DNA of 64,000 nucleotides, taken from Aneurinibacillus sp. Ricciae_BoGa-3 (GTDB taxonomy: Bacteria > Bacillota > Bacilli > Aneurinibacillales > Aneurinibacillaceae). This document shows positions 47,406-56,209 of the stretch, piece after piece (the stretch's first letter is position 1; every line of letters begins with the position of its first letter). The notes beneath the pieces are model-generated. The model was not told the DNA's origin and ran no database searches. It was given only the letters and a program-made list of their open reading frames with translations. The DNA is taken from the NCBI RefSeq assembly GCF_028421645.1, contig NZ_CP116887.1:1552001-1616000 (forward strand). Direction: 5' to 3'. The position numbers were made by a program, and so were the translations under genes.

Positions 47406-47511
47406 AATGCTAAATAATATAGAAAGGGGATGCACCATGGTCGAACTGGAAGTCGGATAGCGGGCATATTTTTACTGTCAGCGCATACATAAAAAGTAAG
47501 GAGATGAAGGT

Positions 47512-48270
47512 ATGTGGCTGCGAAATATTATCTGGTTTATCCTGCTTCTTGGCATTATCATTTTGAGTATATTCTTGTTCGTTCTGGTGATGAATCCTGT
47601 AACGGACACAAGTTCCGATACTGGACAGGCACAGCCAACACAGCAAAGCACACCTTCCCCGAACACAAAAATTACGGTAATCCAGCCGCCTAAGGCTTCG
47701 GTTGGCCCGACTGTAAGTACGCCGCCGCAGCCGGATTCTGGGACCAATTTACCGAAAAAACCTGGTGATGCAAATCCACAACAAAATCCCAGTGGGCAGA
47801 TCGATAACACCCGTGTGCCGCAGGCTAGCCCGGCTAATCCCGCCAATCCGGATCAAAAAAAAGCGAATGAAACACCTATCTCTAATGGTTATACCGGAAG
47901 AATTACCGGCTTTATCACACTGGTGGCAGCTATTTTTCCGTTTTTATTTCTGCTTGCTGAAGGGCTGCCCCGCTTGCCATCCATGCGGCGGTTTTATCAA
48001 GCTTTCCTGCCGGTTTTTCCGTTTTTCGGCTTTGTTTTTCTGGCCGTTGCAGCTGTGCACGGCGGCGTTATGCTGTACATGCAGACCAAATGGACAACAG
48101 CAGGCGGCACCGGGCTTTTGTTGTATGCCATTTTTTTGTTCATGCTTCTGAGGGCAAGCCTCGCATTCGTACGGAGGCGCGCTCCCATACAAATGCGGCG
48201 CGGGATTGCCCCTATTATTAGTTTAATCCTCTTTATCCTTTTCCATATCATCAGCGGAAACGGCCCGTAG
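47512..48270 (+). CDS. Membrane protein with Pro/Gln/Asn-rich linker, unknown
   Basis: 252 residues. One N-terminal membrane segment (8-28), a disordered linker of about 100 residues rich in Pro, Gln, Asn, Thr and Ser, then about four membrane segments (about 128-248) with basic loops (RRRAPIQMRRG). No family recognised. The RBS is AAGGAGATGAAGGT. A seven-codon frame (ATG 47437 to TAG 47460) with a very good RBS (AGAAAGGGG) lies in the leader and might be a small upstream peptide. The 3' end overlaps the convergent acyl-CoA ligase gene by 48 bp. Confidence 0.75.
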   Translation: MWLRNIIWFILLLGIIILSIFLFVLVMNPVTDTSSDTGQAQPTQQSTPSPNTKITVIQPPKASVGPTVSTPPQPDSGTNLPKKPGDANPQQNPSGQIDNTRVPQASPANPANPDQKKANETPISNGYTGRITGFITLVAAIFPFLFLLAEGLPRLPSMRRFYQAFLPVFPFFGFVFLAVAAVHGGVMLYMQTKWTTAGGTGLLLYAIFLFMLLRASLAFVRRRAPIQMRRGIAPIISLILFILFHIISGNGP

Positions 48271-49767
48271 TTCTTTTTTTAGAATCTTCCCTGTTGCACT
48301 TTTCGGAAGTTCTGCGATGAATTCCACCAGACGTGGCATTTTGTAAGAGGCAAGCTTTGGTTTTAAATAATCAAGTACTGTGCGGCGGTCGAGCTCGGCA
48401 CCTTCTTTTGGCACGACGAATGCTTTAACAATCTCTCCTTTAAGCGGGTCTGGAATCCCTACGACCGCAGCCTCAAGTATATCGGGATGCACATACAGAA
48501 GTTCTTCGATTTCCCGCGGATACACATTTAGGCCCCGGGTAATAATCATGTCTTTTTTGCGGTCTACAATAAAAAGGTAACCTTCCTCATCCCTGTAAGC
48601 CATATCACCGGTATGAAGCCAGCCTCCTTTAAGAGCTTCAGCCGTTTCCTCCGGCAGTCCAAGATAACCCTTCATGACGTTTAAACCCTTAATAAGCAGT
48701 TCACCGACCTCACCGCTTGGCAAAGCGAGTTCGCCGGGTGTGCCAATTTTCACTTCCACCCCATACAAAGGCTTGCCGATAGAACCTGGCTTTTTCTCGC
48801 CGACAAGCGGGTTCAGGCTGACAACGGGTGCCGCCTCTGTTAGGCCATATCCTTCTACAAGCGGGATTTCATACTGTTTATTAAACAGGTTTAGAATTTC
48901 GACTGGCATAGGCGCCCCGCCTGAAACCGCAAGCCTAAGGTCGGGAAATTCCACTTTACCGTCCCTTAAAGCCTGAGCAAGCACCACATACATGGCAGGC
49001 ACCCCGCAAAAAACGGAGACACGGTGTTTAACCAGCGAGGCCATTACCTCTTTTGGCTGGAAAGCGTCGTGAATCACAATGGGCGAACCTGTATATAAAG
49101 GCAGCAGTACTGATGTCGTAAAACCAAAAGTGTGAAACATAGGAAGAACGCACATAAAAATGTTTGTTTCCCCAATTAAATTTAAGGTGATGGAACAGGA
49201 TACCGTATTGGCCATCAGATTAGTATGGGAAAGCATAACCCCTTTGGGCTTTCCTGTTGTGCCGGACGTATAGAGCAGCGTGCAAATATCATCCGGATTC
49301 AGATCAATTGGTTTAGCCGGTTTTTGCTTGCTAACGGCTTCGGCAAGTTCATTCTGTAAAACAAAGACATGAGAAAGTCCCAGACTGGTTTGAATGCGCG
49401 CACTGTCTGTTTTTAGCCTGGCCAGAATTTTTTCGTGTACAATGAGGGCCTGGGCACCGGAATCCTTGAGAATAAAAGAAATTTCTTCCATGGTAAGCAT
49501 TAGATTAAGCGGAACCACGATAGCGCCTATCTGGGTAATGGCCATGTAGCTGTAGATATATTCAGGCGTATTGTAGCAGCTTAGCGCGACGATATCCCCT
49601 TTTTTTAATCCTGCGGCTGTAAAGTGGGCGCAATACTGGCGGATGGTTGTATCCATCTCGTAGAATGTCTGGGTAAAATCCCGGTAGATAAGTGCTGTAT
49701 CATCCGGTTTGGCTTTGTTAAGATAAAAGTTACCAAAGTGCAGCCCTGCTATCATTTCCTCCAGCAA
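48223..49767 (-). CDS. Acyl-CoA synthetase (AMP-forming), long-chain type
   Basis: 514 residues. Motifs: P-loop [16 protein letters not shown], the ANL core GYGLTEAAP, hinge region [27 protein letters not shown] and the C-terminal catalytic lysine in [12 protein letters not shown]. Activates a carboxylate, probably a fatty acid, to its CoA ester; similar to the LcfB/YhfL group. TTG 49767 follows AAGGAGG with 9-base spacing; ATG 49755 is an alternative with a closer RBS. Chain-length preference is not readable. Confidence 0.9.
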   Translation of the reverse strand: MLEEMIAGLHFGNFYLNKAKPDDTALIYRDFTQTFYEMDTTIRQYCAHFTAAGLKKGDIVALSCYNTPEYIYSYMAITQIGAIVVPLNLMLTMEEISFILKDSGAQALIVHEKILARLKTDSARIQTSLGLSHVFVLQNELAEAVSKQKPAKPIDLNPDDICTLLYTSGTTGKPKGVMLSHTNLMANTVSCSITLNLIGETNIFMCVLPMFHTFGFTTSVLLPLYTGSPIVIHDAFQPKEVMASLVKHRVSVFCGVPAMYVVLAQALRDGKVEFPDLRLAVSGGAPMPVEILNLFNKQYEIPLVEGYGLTEAAPVVSLNPLVGEKKPGSIGKPLYGVEVKIGTPGELALPSGEVGELLIKGLNVMKGYLGLPEETAEALKGGWLHTGDMAYRDEEGYLFIVDRKKDMIITRGLNVYPREIEELLYVHPDILEAAVVGIPDPLKGEIVKAFVVPKEGAELDRRTVLDYLKPKLASYKMPRLVEFIAELPKSATGKILKKELRAVSADDMEKDKED

Positions 49768-49920
49768 AATGAAATAACCTCCTTGATTTTCTACAAGTTA
49801 ACAGAAAGTTTCACATCAAGTATACAGACCTTCTCTAGCGGAGTAAAATTATCCTTTTTTATTGGAACGCTAACGGTTACAATGGAGAAGATAGGTAAGA
49901 AACTGGAAGGTGATCAAAAC

Positions 49921-50742
49921 ATGGAAGTAGCTTCTCCCCAATGGCTGTATGAGAATATGCTGATTCAGGCAGCAGACAAAAATCCTGAAGTACAGAAGCA
50001 AATAGGACAAGAGGCTTTATCCGGCCAGGCAAGCTCTTTTGCCGATGTGCTGGCCGCCTCTCTTCAAAATAATGCAACACAAGCCCTGCTGAAGTCACTC
50101 TCTGCCAGCAGCGATGATGGTACAAGCGATCCGCAAGCGACGGATGCTTCTTCGCTCGCATCGCTTCTGGGTCCACTCCAGATGGCGAACCAGTTGGGTC
50201 TTTCTCCAGCGGCAGCCCAGCTGCCAGTAAACACAGGGTTGGACCAGGGCAGTTGGCCGGCTCAGGTGCCAGCTCAGATTTTGAGCCAGCCGCTTTCTGA
50301 TCCGCAATCCGTTTTATCGCCTAGCGCCAAATTGCTCAGTACGTATAAAAATAACACCGGCGCGCCATCAAGTATCGCCGATTCAATAGCGGCGGCAGCC
50401 AAGCGGTATGGTGTGCCGGAGAAGCTGATCGCTTCGGTTATTAAACAGGAAAGTGATTATAACCCGTATTCACGCTCCTCAGCTGGCGCTATGGGATTAA
50501 TGCAGCTTATGCCGGAAAATGTCAAAGAACTCGGCATAAGCGATCCGTATAACGTTGACCAGAATATCGACGGTGGAACCCGGCAGCTGAAGTCTTACCT
50601 TGACCAATACAATGGAGATGTTACGCTGGCGCTAGCAGCCTATAATGCCGGACCGGGGAATGTCCAGAAATACGGTGGAATTCCTCCATTTAAAGAAACA
50701 CAGAATTACGTCCAAAAAATCACATCTATGCTTAATGCGTGA
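49921..50742 (+). CDS. Lytic transglycosylase (SLT domain)
   Basis: 273 residues. The first 140 or so are low-complexity, Gln/Ser/Leu/Ala-rich and lack a signal peptide; the C-terminal part is an SLT domain with catalytic Glu177 in [22 protein letters not shown] and the [14 protein letters not shown] motif. It cleaves the glycan strand of peptidoglycan. B. subtilis YjbJ-like proteins have the same plan. ATG 49921 follows GGAAGGTGATC. Repeat copy E starts 2 bp after its stop codon. Confidence 0.9.
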   Translation: MEVASPQWLYENMLIQAADKNPEVQKQIGQEALSGQASSFADVLAASLQNNATQALLKSLSASSDDGTSDPQATDASSLASLLGPLQMANQLGLSPAAAQLPVNTGLDQGSWPAQVPAQILSQPLSDPQSVLSPSAKLLSTYKNNTGAPSSIADSIAAAAKRYGVPEKLIASVIKQESDYNPYSRSSAGAMGLMQLMPENVKELGISDPYNVDQNIDGGTRQLKSYLDQYNGDVTLALAAYNAGPGNVQKYGGIPPFKETQNYVQKITSMLNA

Positions 50743-50743
50743 G

Positions 50744-51097
50744 AAAAACATCGCGGCCCATGCCGCTCTCTCCTTTCCCCTCATAGAAGTTTTTACGGCC
50801 GCTTTGTGGAACGACGAGCGGACCGGCATTAGGGAATCTTGGCTAACGGCAAGCGTAAGCGCAGGCGATTGCCTTAGATTCCTTTATACCGTTTAGGTGC
50901 AACATCTGGGTATCTCAATGATGGAGACAGTTGCCGGTCTTTTTCGCCCTCCGTTCCACACGCTCCACAGGGGGAAAGAAAGGTGCGGACATGCGTCTCA
51001 CGATGTTTTCCATAGGTGTTTCGGGACCGGAGGTCCCATTTTAAAAATTGCTCAATGCACTTCAACGCTTTAAAGCAAAATATACTTTCCTATACGA
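50744..51097 (-). repeat. Dispersed hairpin repeat, copy E (full length, long form)
   Basis: 354 bp on the minus strand, from TCGTATAGGAAAG (51097) to GATGTTTTT (50744). It contains the inner module (about 50829-50901) and is almost identical in length and sequence to copy F. On the minus strand it follows the terminator of the gene at 51158; its far end touches the stop codon of the transglycosylase gene. Confidence 0.93.
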
Positions 51098-51147
51098 TAA
51101 AAAGGGGTGCAACTATTCGATACGAACGGCTGGACCCTTTTTTCGTT
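51098..51147. terminator. Terminator of the 100-residue gene
   Basis: AAAAAGGG and CCCTTTTTT flank an inner TTCGATACGAA hairpin. On the minus strand the T-run leads straight into repeat copy E. Confidence 0.75.
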
Positions 51148-51157
51148 TTCTATAGAA

Positions 51158-51460
51158 TTACAACAGCTTGAAGCGACGGAGCTGATCCCACATTCCTTCC
51201 TTGCGCAGGATGGCTTTTTGTTTATCGCCAATTAAATCAAAATGCGGGTAGTCAGCTCGGAAGTCAATATACGCTTCCTTTAAACCATACGCTTGACCCC
51301 ATTCAATCAGACGACCAATATCGGCGCACCCAGCTTTCGTTACGGTTGTAATGCCAGGGACGCGCGGATGGATCCAGTAATGCGTCAGAAAAGCAATGCG
51401 GCCGCCTGCAACCTGCCGCTTCCACTCTTCCAGTTCTTGACGTTTAATGCCAAAAGCCAT
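51158..51460 (-). CDS. Conserved hypothetical protein, 100 residues
   Basis: A small basic protein with HYWIHPRVPGITTVTKAG and a C-terminal DFRADYPHFDLIGDKQKAI. It looks like a conserved Bacillales protein of unknown function (similar small proteins occur in B. subtilis), but I cannot name the family. No membrane segment; conserved His, Trp and Tyr positions are notable. It starts 4 bp after the truncated-globin gene ends, RBS GAGGAATAATACA inside that gene's end, so the two are one operon. Confidence 0.75.
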   Translation of the reverse strand: MAFGIKRQELEEWKRQVAGGRIAFLTHYWIHPRVPGITTVTKAGCADIGRLIEWGQAYGLKEAYIDFRADYPHFDLIGDKQKAILRKEGMWDQLRRFKLL

Positions 51461-51464
51461 TGTA

Positions 51465-51863
51465 TTATTCCTCTTCGTCAGGCGTGTTAACCATATGTTG
51501 AGCTACCTGTGTCAGGCGTTCATACATAAACTCGCGGGCATACCCTTGCATGCCGATGTCATCCATCGCTTCCTTCATGAGCTTTAACCAGCGCTCGGCA
51601 CGCTTAGGTGTGACGGCAAAAGGCATATGCCGGGCGCGCAGCATAGGGTGGCCGTACACGTTGCTGTACAGCGTTTCACCGCCTAAAAATTGTGTAAGAA
51701 ACATAAATTGCTTATCAGCAGTAAGTGTTAAATCATCTGGGAAAATGGGGCTGAGTACCGGATCCTTGGCAACTTTCGAGTAGAAAGCATTCACAAGCTT
51801 GCGGATCGTTTCCCCACCGCCAATTGCTTTATAAGGGGTTTGACTGGTAAAATCAGAATTCAT
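51465..51863 (-). CDS. Truncated haemoglobin, group II (YjbI-like)
   Basis: 132 residues with the 2-over-2 globin pattern: YKAIGGGETIRKLVNAFY at the N-terminus, FLTQFLGG, and the proximal histidine in RARHMPFAV followed by a helix with Trp (RAERWLKLM). Such proteins bind O2 and may protect against peroxide or NO; YjbI of B. subtilis is the nearest type. Co-transcribed with the 100-residue gene downstream. Confidence 0.92.
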   Translation of the reverse strand: MNSDFTSQTPYKAIGGGETIRKLVNAFYSKVAKDPVLSPIFPDDLTLTADKQFMFLTQFLGGETLYSNVYGHPMLRARHMPFAVTPKRAERWLKLMKEAMDDIGMQGYAREFMYERLTQVAQHMVNTPDEEE

Positions 51864-52015
51864 GTACCTTCTCCTTTAATATGACTCTTATTCTATTCTT
51901 ATTATACCTCTCCCATTGCGCACAATCTATGATGGTCATCACACGAAAATTTTGGGTGGGCTCCCTGAGCTTTAGCAGGATGGCCGAATATCCTGATTCG
52001 CTGCGCCATATGTAT

Positions 52016-52031
52016 ATAACAGTTGTGTTAT
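52016..52031 (+). promoter_or_regulatory. Palindrome at the probable promoter of the 405-residue gene
   Basis: ATAACA-GTTG-TGTTAT, perfect 6-bp arms, overlapping a possible -10 region (TATAGT) about 45 bp before the start codon. Possible operator. Confidence 0.35.
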
Positions 52032-52076
52032 AGTAGAAGAATAACGATGATAGGTGTGTAGCTGGAGGAGGAGAAA

Positions 52077-53294
52077 ATGCGTAAGCAAGTATTTGCCGAT
52101 TCACTCGTTTCGCTGCCGGGGCCGGCACTGCGCCTTTTATGTGCCTTGCTGGAGAGGGTAAGTGCTATTGAACTTTATTCCGGCAAGTTAACCGCATCGC
52201 TGGAGAAGGACGCAGCCCGCTTGAGCGGGTTAACAGAGGACGAGTTATTAATAAGCTTTTTGTTAAAAATGAACGCCGTCATTCAAAACAATACCGTTTC
52301 CTATCTAACCCGCGAAGACTTTATTGTAAACACGAATCAACTGGTCGATAAAGCTATCGCGTTTCTATCCCGCGATGAAAAAAGCTTTCAAGGCGATTAT
52401 TTAATTGATCTGCTTGTGTACGTCAATGAAAAAACGGAAAAGGCAAGAGAAAAGCACGGCGAAGAGATGTTGAAGCCTCTTGAACCTGAAGCGGATACGC
52501 TTGTTTCTTATTTGCGCAGGATGATAGAGGGAAGTACCGCTGTAATTAAGTCTATCTCTAACCAGCGTTTACGGGAACAAATCTACCCGTTTGTAATCTA
52601 CTGTATGGTCCAGTGGTACGACGAGAGTCTGGATTCAGATAGCCGCATTTCACGCTTTCTTGCTTTTTGGAATGAGAGGAAGGGCATATACGATCACCTG
52701 GAACAAAAATTAAAAGAGCACGCCTACAAGATTGACCTGGAAGAAAGACTGCTTGACCAAAAACTAGGAAATATTAAAACGCTGCAGAAACAGCTTGATC
52801 AGATTGTGGATGAAAAAGAAAAAGTCAGGGATGCTTTAATCCAGCGCATTCCCCATGATCTACATAAACTTGAGGGAACGCTTGGGGACAAGGGAAACAA
52901 ACTTCTGGCCAAACTCGCGCAACTTGCAGACCGAAAGCCCAGGGGCGCTGAAAAGGACGATGAAGGAATTCTGCGTTCCCTTTGGAATAAAATTGATGCC
53001 AGTATTAGTGACCACAGTACAGACAGAGAAATGAAAAAAGTCTCAGCCAAGCTTGTAGACGAAATGCTGCAATTAAAGAAGGATATTGCCCAACTTCCTG
53101 TTTTTTACATGGATCGAATCAAGCTAATCTATGATTGCGATAGTAAAATTCAGGAGATTAGGCGTTGGCGTTACCAGCTTGATCAGGAAGCCGACGTCCA
53201 CAAAGACACAATAAAACACCATAAGGATCACAGCTCTACTATTGAACGGCAGATGAGAACGATAGAGTACGAACTGTTTCGAACAGGCATATAA
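52077..53294 (+). CDS. Coiled-coil protein, 405 residues, unknown
   Basis: No family recognised. Almost wholly helical: residues 1-215 look like a compact helical domain, 220-290 a coiled coil (LDQKLGNIKTLQKQLDQIVD), then a basic stretch and a second coiled coil at 320-400. No membrane segment or signal peptide, no nucleotide-binding motif. The ATG follows GGAGGAGGAGAAA, one of the best RBSs here, so it is probably well expressed. Single gene with a strong terminator. A cytoplasmic structural or scaffold role is possible but unsupported. Confidence 0.75.
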   Translation: MRKQVFADSLVSLPGPALRLLCALLERVSAIELYSGKLTASLEKDAARLSGLTEDELLISFLLKMNAVIQNNTVSYLTREDFIVNTNQLVDKAIAFLSRDEKSFQGDYLIDLLVYVNEKTEKAREKHGEEMLKPLEPEADTLVSYLRRMIEGSTAVIKSISNQRLREQIYPFVIYCMVQWYDESLDSDSRISRFLAFWNERKGIYDHLEQKLKEHAYKIDLEERLLDQKLGNIKTLQKQLDQIVDEKEKVRDALIQRIPHDLHKLEGTLGDKGNKLLAKLAQLADRKPRGAEKDDEGILRSLWNKIDASISDHSTDREMKKVSAKLVDEMLQLKKDIAQLPVFYMDRIKLIYDCDSKIQEIRRWRYQLDQEADVHKDTIKHHKDHSSTIERQMRTIEYELFRTGI

Positions 53295-53299
53295 CCTTG

Positions 53300-53346
53300 A
53301 GCCTGTCACTACCCGGTTGGAAACCTCCGGGCAGTGACAGGCTTTT
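53300..53346 (+). terminator. Strong terminator after the coiled-coil gene
   Basis: AGCCTGTCACT and AGTGACAGGCT, extended by CCCGG/CCGGG, followed by TTTTT. Repeat copy F starts at the end of the T-run. Confidence 0.93.
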
Positions 53347-53349
53347 TCA

Positions 53350-53704
53350 TCGTATAAGAAAGTATATTTTGCTTTTACGCGTTGAAGTGCGTTGAGCGAT
53401 TTTTTTAAATGGGACCTCCGGTCCCGAAACACCCAAGGAAAACATCGTGAGGCGCATGTCCGCACCTTTCTTTCCCCCTGTGGAGCGTGTGGAACAGAGG
53501 GCGAAAAAGACCGGCAACTGTCTCCATCATTGAGATGCCCAGATGTTGCACCTAAACGGTATAAAGGAATCTAAGGCAATCGCCTGCGCTTACGCTTGCC
53601 GTTAGCCAAGATTCCCTAATGCCGGTCCGCCCGTCGTTCCACAAAGCGGCCGTAAAAACTTCTATGAGGGGAAAGGAGAGAGCGGCATGGCCCGCGATGT
53701 TTTT
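53350..53704 (+). repeat. Dispersed hairpin repeat, copy F (full length, long form)
   Basis: 355 bp, the reference copy. Lead-in from TCGTATAAGAAAG (53350); small hairpin GGGACCTCCGGTCCC; left arm from AAAACATCGTGAGG; inner module 53548-53620 with its own hairpin (GGAATCT/AGATTCC); right arm from GCCGGTCCGCCCG to CGCGATGTTTTT. Left and right arms are complementary in blocks: GTGGAAC/GTTCCAC, GGGCG/CGCCC, GACCGGC/GCCGGTC, ACATCG/CGATGT. Confidence 0.93.
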
Positions 53705-53785
53705 GTCATTTTGTACGCATAAAGTTGGGCCGGACAAGAATAAAATGTACAAATGATTCTATAACGAAGGGATGTGGGGAGGGCT

Positions 53786-54235
53786 GTGGTCAAAAAATGG
53801 AGCAAAAATATCCTGCTGTTTCTACTGGCTGTGTGCACGCTGTACCTGGGGGTGATGAAATACCAGGCCCATCTTGCCCAGCAGTATAGAGAGGAGTTTC
53901 GCGCCGTAAAAGGAGATGAAACGGTCGATCAGCTGGCTCGTCTCTACAAGGAGATTGTAGACTACCAGGCAGCGTATAAGTTAACACCGCAAAACCAGGC
54001 TATCATTGTCCAATCCCTGTTAAAGACAGGTAAACAGCTCAAAGACATTGATCAGGAAATGAAGAGCAAATATCCTGCCAGGCATGTTGATTTCTCATAC
54101 GTGTACCAGGATTTGCTTCTTGTTGTTAAGCAGCTGCAGGACAAAGCCAATGATGCGAAGTTAAGCGTTATGGTTGTCCACGCGATTGAAGGAGTGGGCA
54201 ATATTAAAATCCAGCTGTGTATGGCAAGCCACTAG
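53786..54235 (+). CDS. Hypothetical protein with N-terminal membrane anchor
   Basis: About 149 residues: a basic start, one membrane segment (NILLFLLAVCTLYLGVM), then an external or cytosolic helical domain with SYVYQDLLLVVKQLQ. No family recognised. Start uncertain: GTG 53786 has GGGGAGGG upstream; GTG 53774 is an alternative four codons earlier. Single gene between repeat F and the phosphate transporter terminator. Confidence 0.7.
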   Translation: MVKKWSKNILLFLLAVCTLYLGVMKYQAHLAQQYREEFRAVKGDETVDQLARLYKEIVDYQAAYKLTPQNQAIIVQSLLKTGKQLKDIDQEMKSKYPARHVDFSYVYQDLLLVVKQLQDKANDAKLSVMVVHAIEGVGNIKIQLCMASH

Positions 54236-54254
54236 GCTTATGCAACAAATAAAG

Positions 54255-54281
54255 AAGCCAGCGTTATTGGCACGCTGGCTT
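54255..54281. terminator. Bidirectional terminator
   Basis: AAGCCAGCG (54255-54263) pairs with CGCTGGCTT (54273-54281) between convergent genes. Confidence 0.82.
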
Positions 54282-54293
54282 ATATCATACAAT

Positions 54294-55286
54294 TTATGAA
54301 AACACGCTAATGATTTTGTAGAGAATCGCGGCAATTAGCGCAGAGACGGGAAGTGTAATAATCCAGGTAATCACAATTCTCCGGGCGACTCCCCATTTAA
54401 CTCCCTTTACACGCTCAGCTGACCCAACTCCCATTATTGCAGAAGAAATGACATGTGTACTGCTTACAGGCAGATGCCAGTTCGTAAACCCGAAGATGAT
54501 AAGGGCGGAAGACAAATCAGCTGCTGCGCCATTAACAGGGCGCAACTTCATAATTTTGCCCCCAACGGTTTTAATAATTTTCCACCCGCCGATGGATGTG
54601 CCAAGCCCCATCGAGATAGCCGCACCAATGCGCACCCACATTGGAATGTCGGAAGTAGTCTGCCAGTGGCCGGCGATAAGCGCCATCGTGATAATTCCCA
54701 TTGCTTTCTGCGCATCGTTTGTTCCGTGGGAAAATGATTGCATAGCAGCAGTAAATATTTGGAATATACGAAAATTACGGTTGGTTTTTCCCAGGCTAAA
54801 ATTCTTAAACACGGCGTGGAAAAGCTTCATCATAAGAAATCCCACAATTAACGCGATAAACGGTGACGTAACAAGCGCTTCAATAATCTTGATAAATCCA
54901 TTAAAGTTAATAATGCCGAAGCCGGCAGAAGCAATAGCTGCACCGGCAATAGAGCCGATAATAGCATGCGATGAACTACTCGGGATGCCATAGTACCAGG
55001 TAACAAGGTTCCATATGATCGCTGATAGTAAAGCGGCGAACACAACTGTCATGCCATGCTCAAGCTTGAATGGATCCACGATTCCTTTGGTTACGGTCTG
55101 TGCCACACCTGTAAAGGTAAGAGCCCCAAGAAAATTCATGCAAGCAGCCATTACGATGGCTATGCGCGGACTCAGAGCTCGGGTCGAAACAGAGGTAGCG
55201 ATCGCATTCGCTGTATCGTGAAATCCGTTAATAAAGTCAAAGGCAAAAGCGAGTGCAATGATTAAGATGATTAGTCCGATAGTCAT
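54294..55286 (-). CDS. pit: Low-affinity inorganic phosphate transporter (PiT family)
   Basis: 330 residues, about 10 membrane segments, with both PiT signature repeats: FDFINGFHDTANAIAT near the N-terminus and MQSFSHGTNDAQKAMG in the middle; VSSTHVISSAIMGVG also typical. Imports phosphate (as metal phosphate) with protons. ATG 55286 chosen; a TTG two codons upstream is closer to the AAGGAG RBS. Second gene of an operon with the DUF47 protein. Confidence 0.93.
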   Translation of the reverse strand: MTIGLIILIIALAFAFDFINGFHDTANAIATSVSTRALSPRIAIVMAACMNFLGALTFTGVAQTVTKGIVDPFKLEHGMTVVFAALLSAIIWNLVTWYYGIPSSSSHAIIGSIAGAAIASAGFGIINFNGFIKIIEALVTSPFIALIVGFLMMKLFHAVFKNFSLGKTNRNFRIFQIFTAAMQSFSHGTNDAQKAMGIITMALIAGHWQTTSDIPMWVRIGAAISMGLGTSIGGWKIIKTVGGKIMKLRPVNGAAADLSSALIIFGFTNWHLPVSSTHVISSAIMGVGSAERVKGVKWGVARRIVITWIITLPVSALIAAILYKIISVFS

Positions 55287-55301
55287 AAACAAAAGAGCTC
55301 C

Positions 55302-55922
55302 TTATGCGTTGCGCATGATGATAGTTTCAAGCGTATCTGCCACATCTTCACAGCTATCTGAAACCAGCTCAAGAATTTCGTAAAGTTCTTTGTATTGAAT
55401 GATTTTAATTGGGTCTTTCTCCTTCTTAAACAATTCTTTTATGGATTCGCGGAGGAGTTCATCACACTGGGACTCAAAGTCGTTGATTTTGATTGAGTGA
55501 GGACGTATCTCCATTAACTTTTTCTTGCTAAGCAGCTTTGCGGAGTTAGAAACTTCTTTTGTACTTTCGTAAATAATATCTGCAAATTGTGCCATATACT
55601 TATCGGGGTTGGTAATGTTATACATTTCGAAGCGAGAGGCGCACTGTTCCATTCCGTCCAGAATATCGTCCATCGTCATCGCAAGTTCAAGTATGTCTTC
55701 TCGCTCGAGAGGGGTAATAAACGTTTTGTTAAGGGCTACAATAATTTGGTGAACATAACCGTCACATTTGGTCTCGTACTCCTTCATAGTTTTTGAAAAA
55801 GTTTGCAGATCCTGCTCACTTTTAATTTTGAACTCCACAAAATATTGGGCAGCTTCCATAACGTTGTCTGCTATCGTTGAGAGCATGTCCGTGAAAACGT
55901 CTTTTTTTGCCGCGAAAATCAT
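55302..55922 (-). CDS. PhoU-like DUF47 protein, PiT partner
   Basis: A 206-residue helical protein of the DUF47/TIGR00153 family (B. subtilis YkaA type), recognised from FAAKKDVFTDMLSTIADNV at the start and the EILELVSDSCEDVADTLETI end. It is regularly encoded next to PiT transporters and thought to regulate them, as PhoU does for Pst. It starts behind TTGGAGG and lies 16 bp upstream of pit. The AT-rich leader contains TTTACA-N10-TGTAAA (56002-56023), loosely like PhoP-type TTTACA repeats; weak evidence. Confidence 0.9.
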   Translation of the reverse strand: MIFAAKKDVFTDMLSTIADNVMEAAQYFVEFKIKSEQDLQTFSKTMKEYETKCDGYVHQIIVALNKTFITPLEREDILELAMTMDDILDGMEQCASRFEMYNITNPDKYMAQFADIIYESTKEVSNSAKLLSKKKLMEIRPHSIKINDFESQCDELLRESIKELFKKEKDPIKIIQYKELYEILELVSDSCEDVADTLETIIMRNA

Positions 55923-56209
55923 GCAGAACTACCTCCAAGTTTTATGTCATACAAAAAACATTTTATCAAATCATGTCGATTAATGAAATCTAAAAGTAAT
56001 ATTTACAAAATATACATTGTAAAATTTATATTTTTAATAAATAGAGCAGGCGTCATTTAGAAAACACCCTTATCCTGGATTACCCATATTTTTTCTATCC
56101 TAAGATATAGTCAGCAGATAAAATTCGTTCTGGCTACTTGCCACTGCGAGACAGACAGGGGGCCGTGCTATACTGAAATAACCGAAAACTTGAATGGAGC
56201 GTGTTTGCA

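Noticed and set aside
56002..56023. PhoP box upstream of the DUF47-pit operon
   Set aside because: TTTACA-N10-TGTAAA is an inverted rather than a direct repeat with the required spacing, in very AT-rich DNA; kept only as a remark on the gene.
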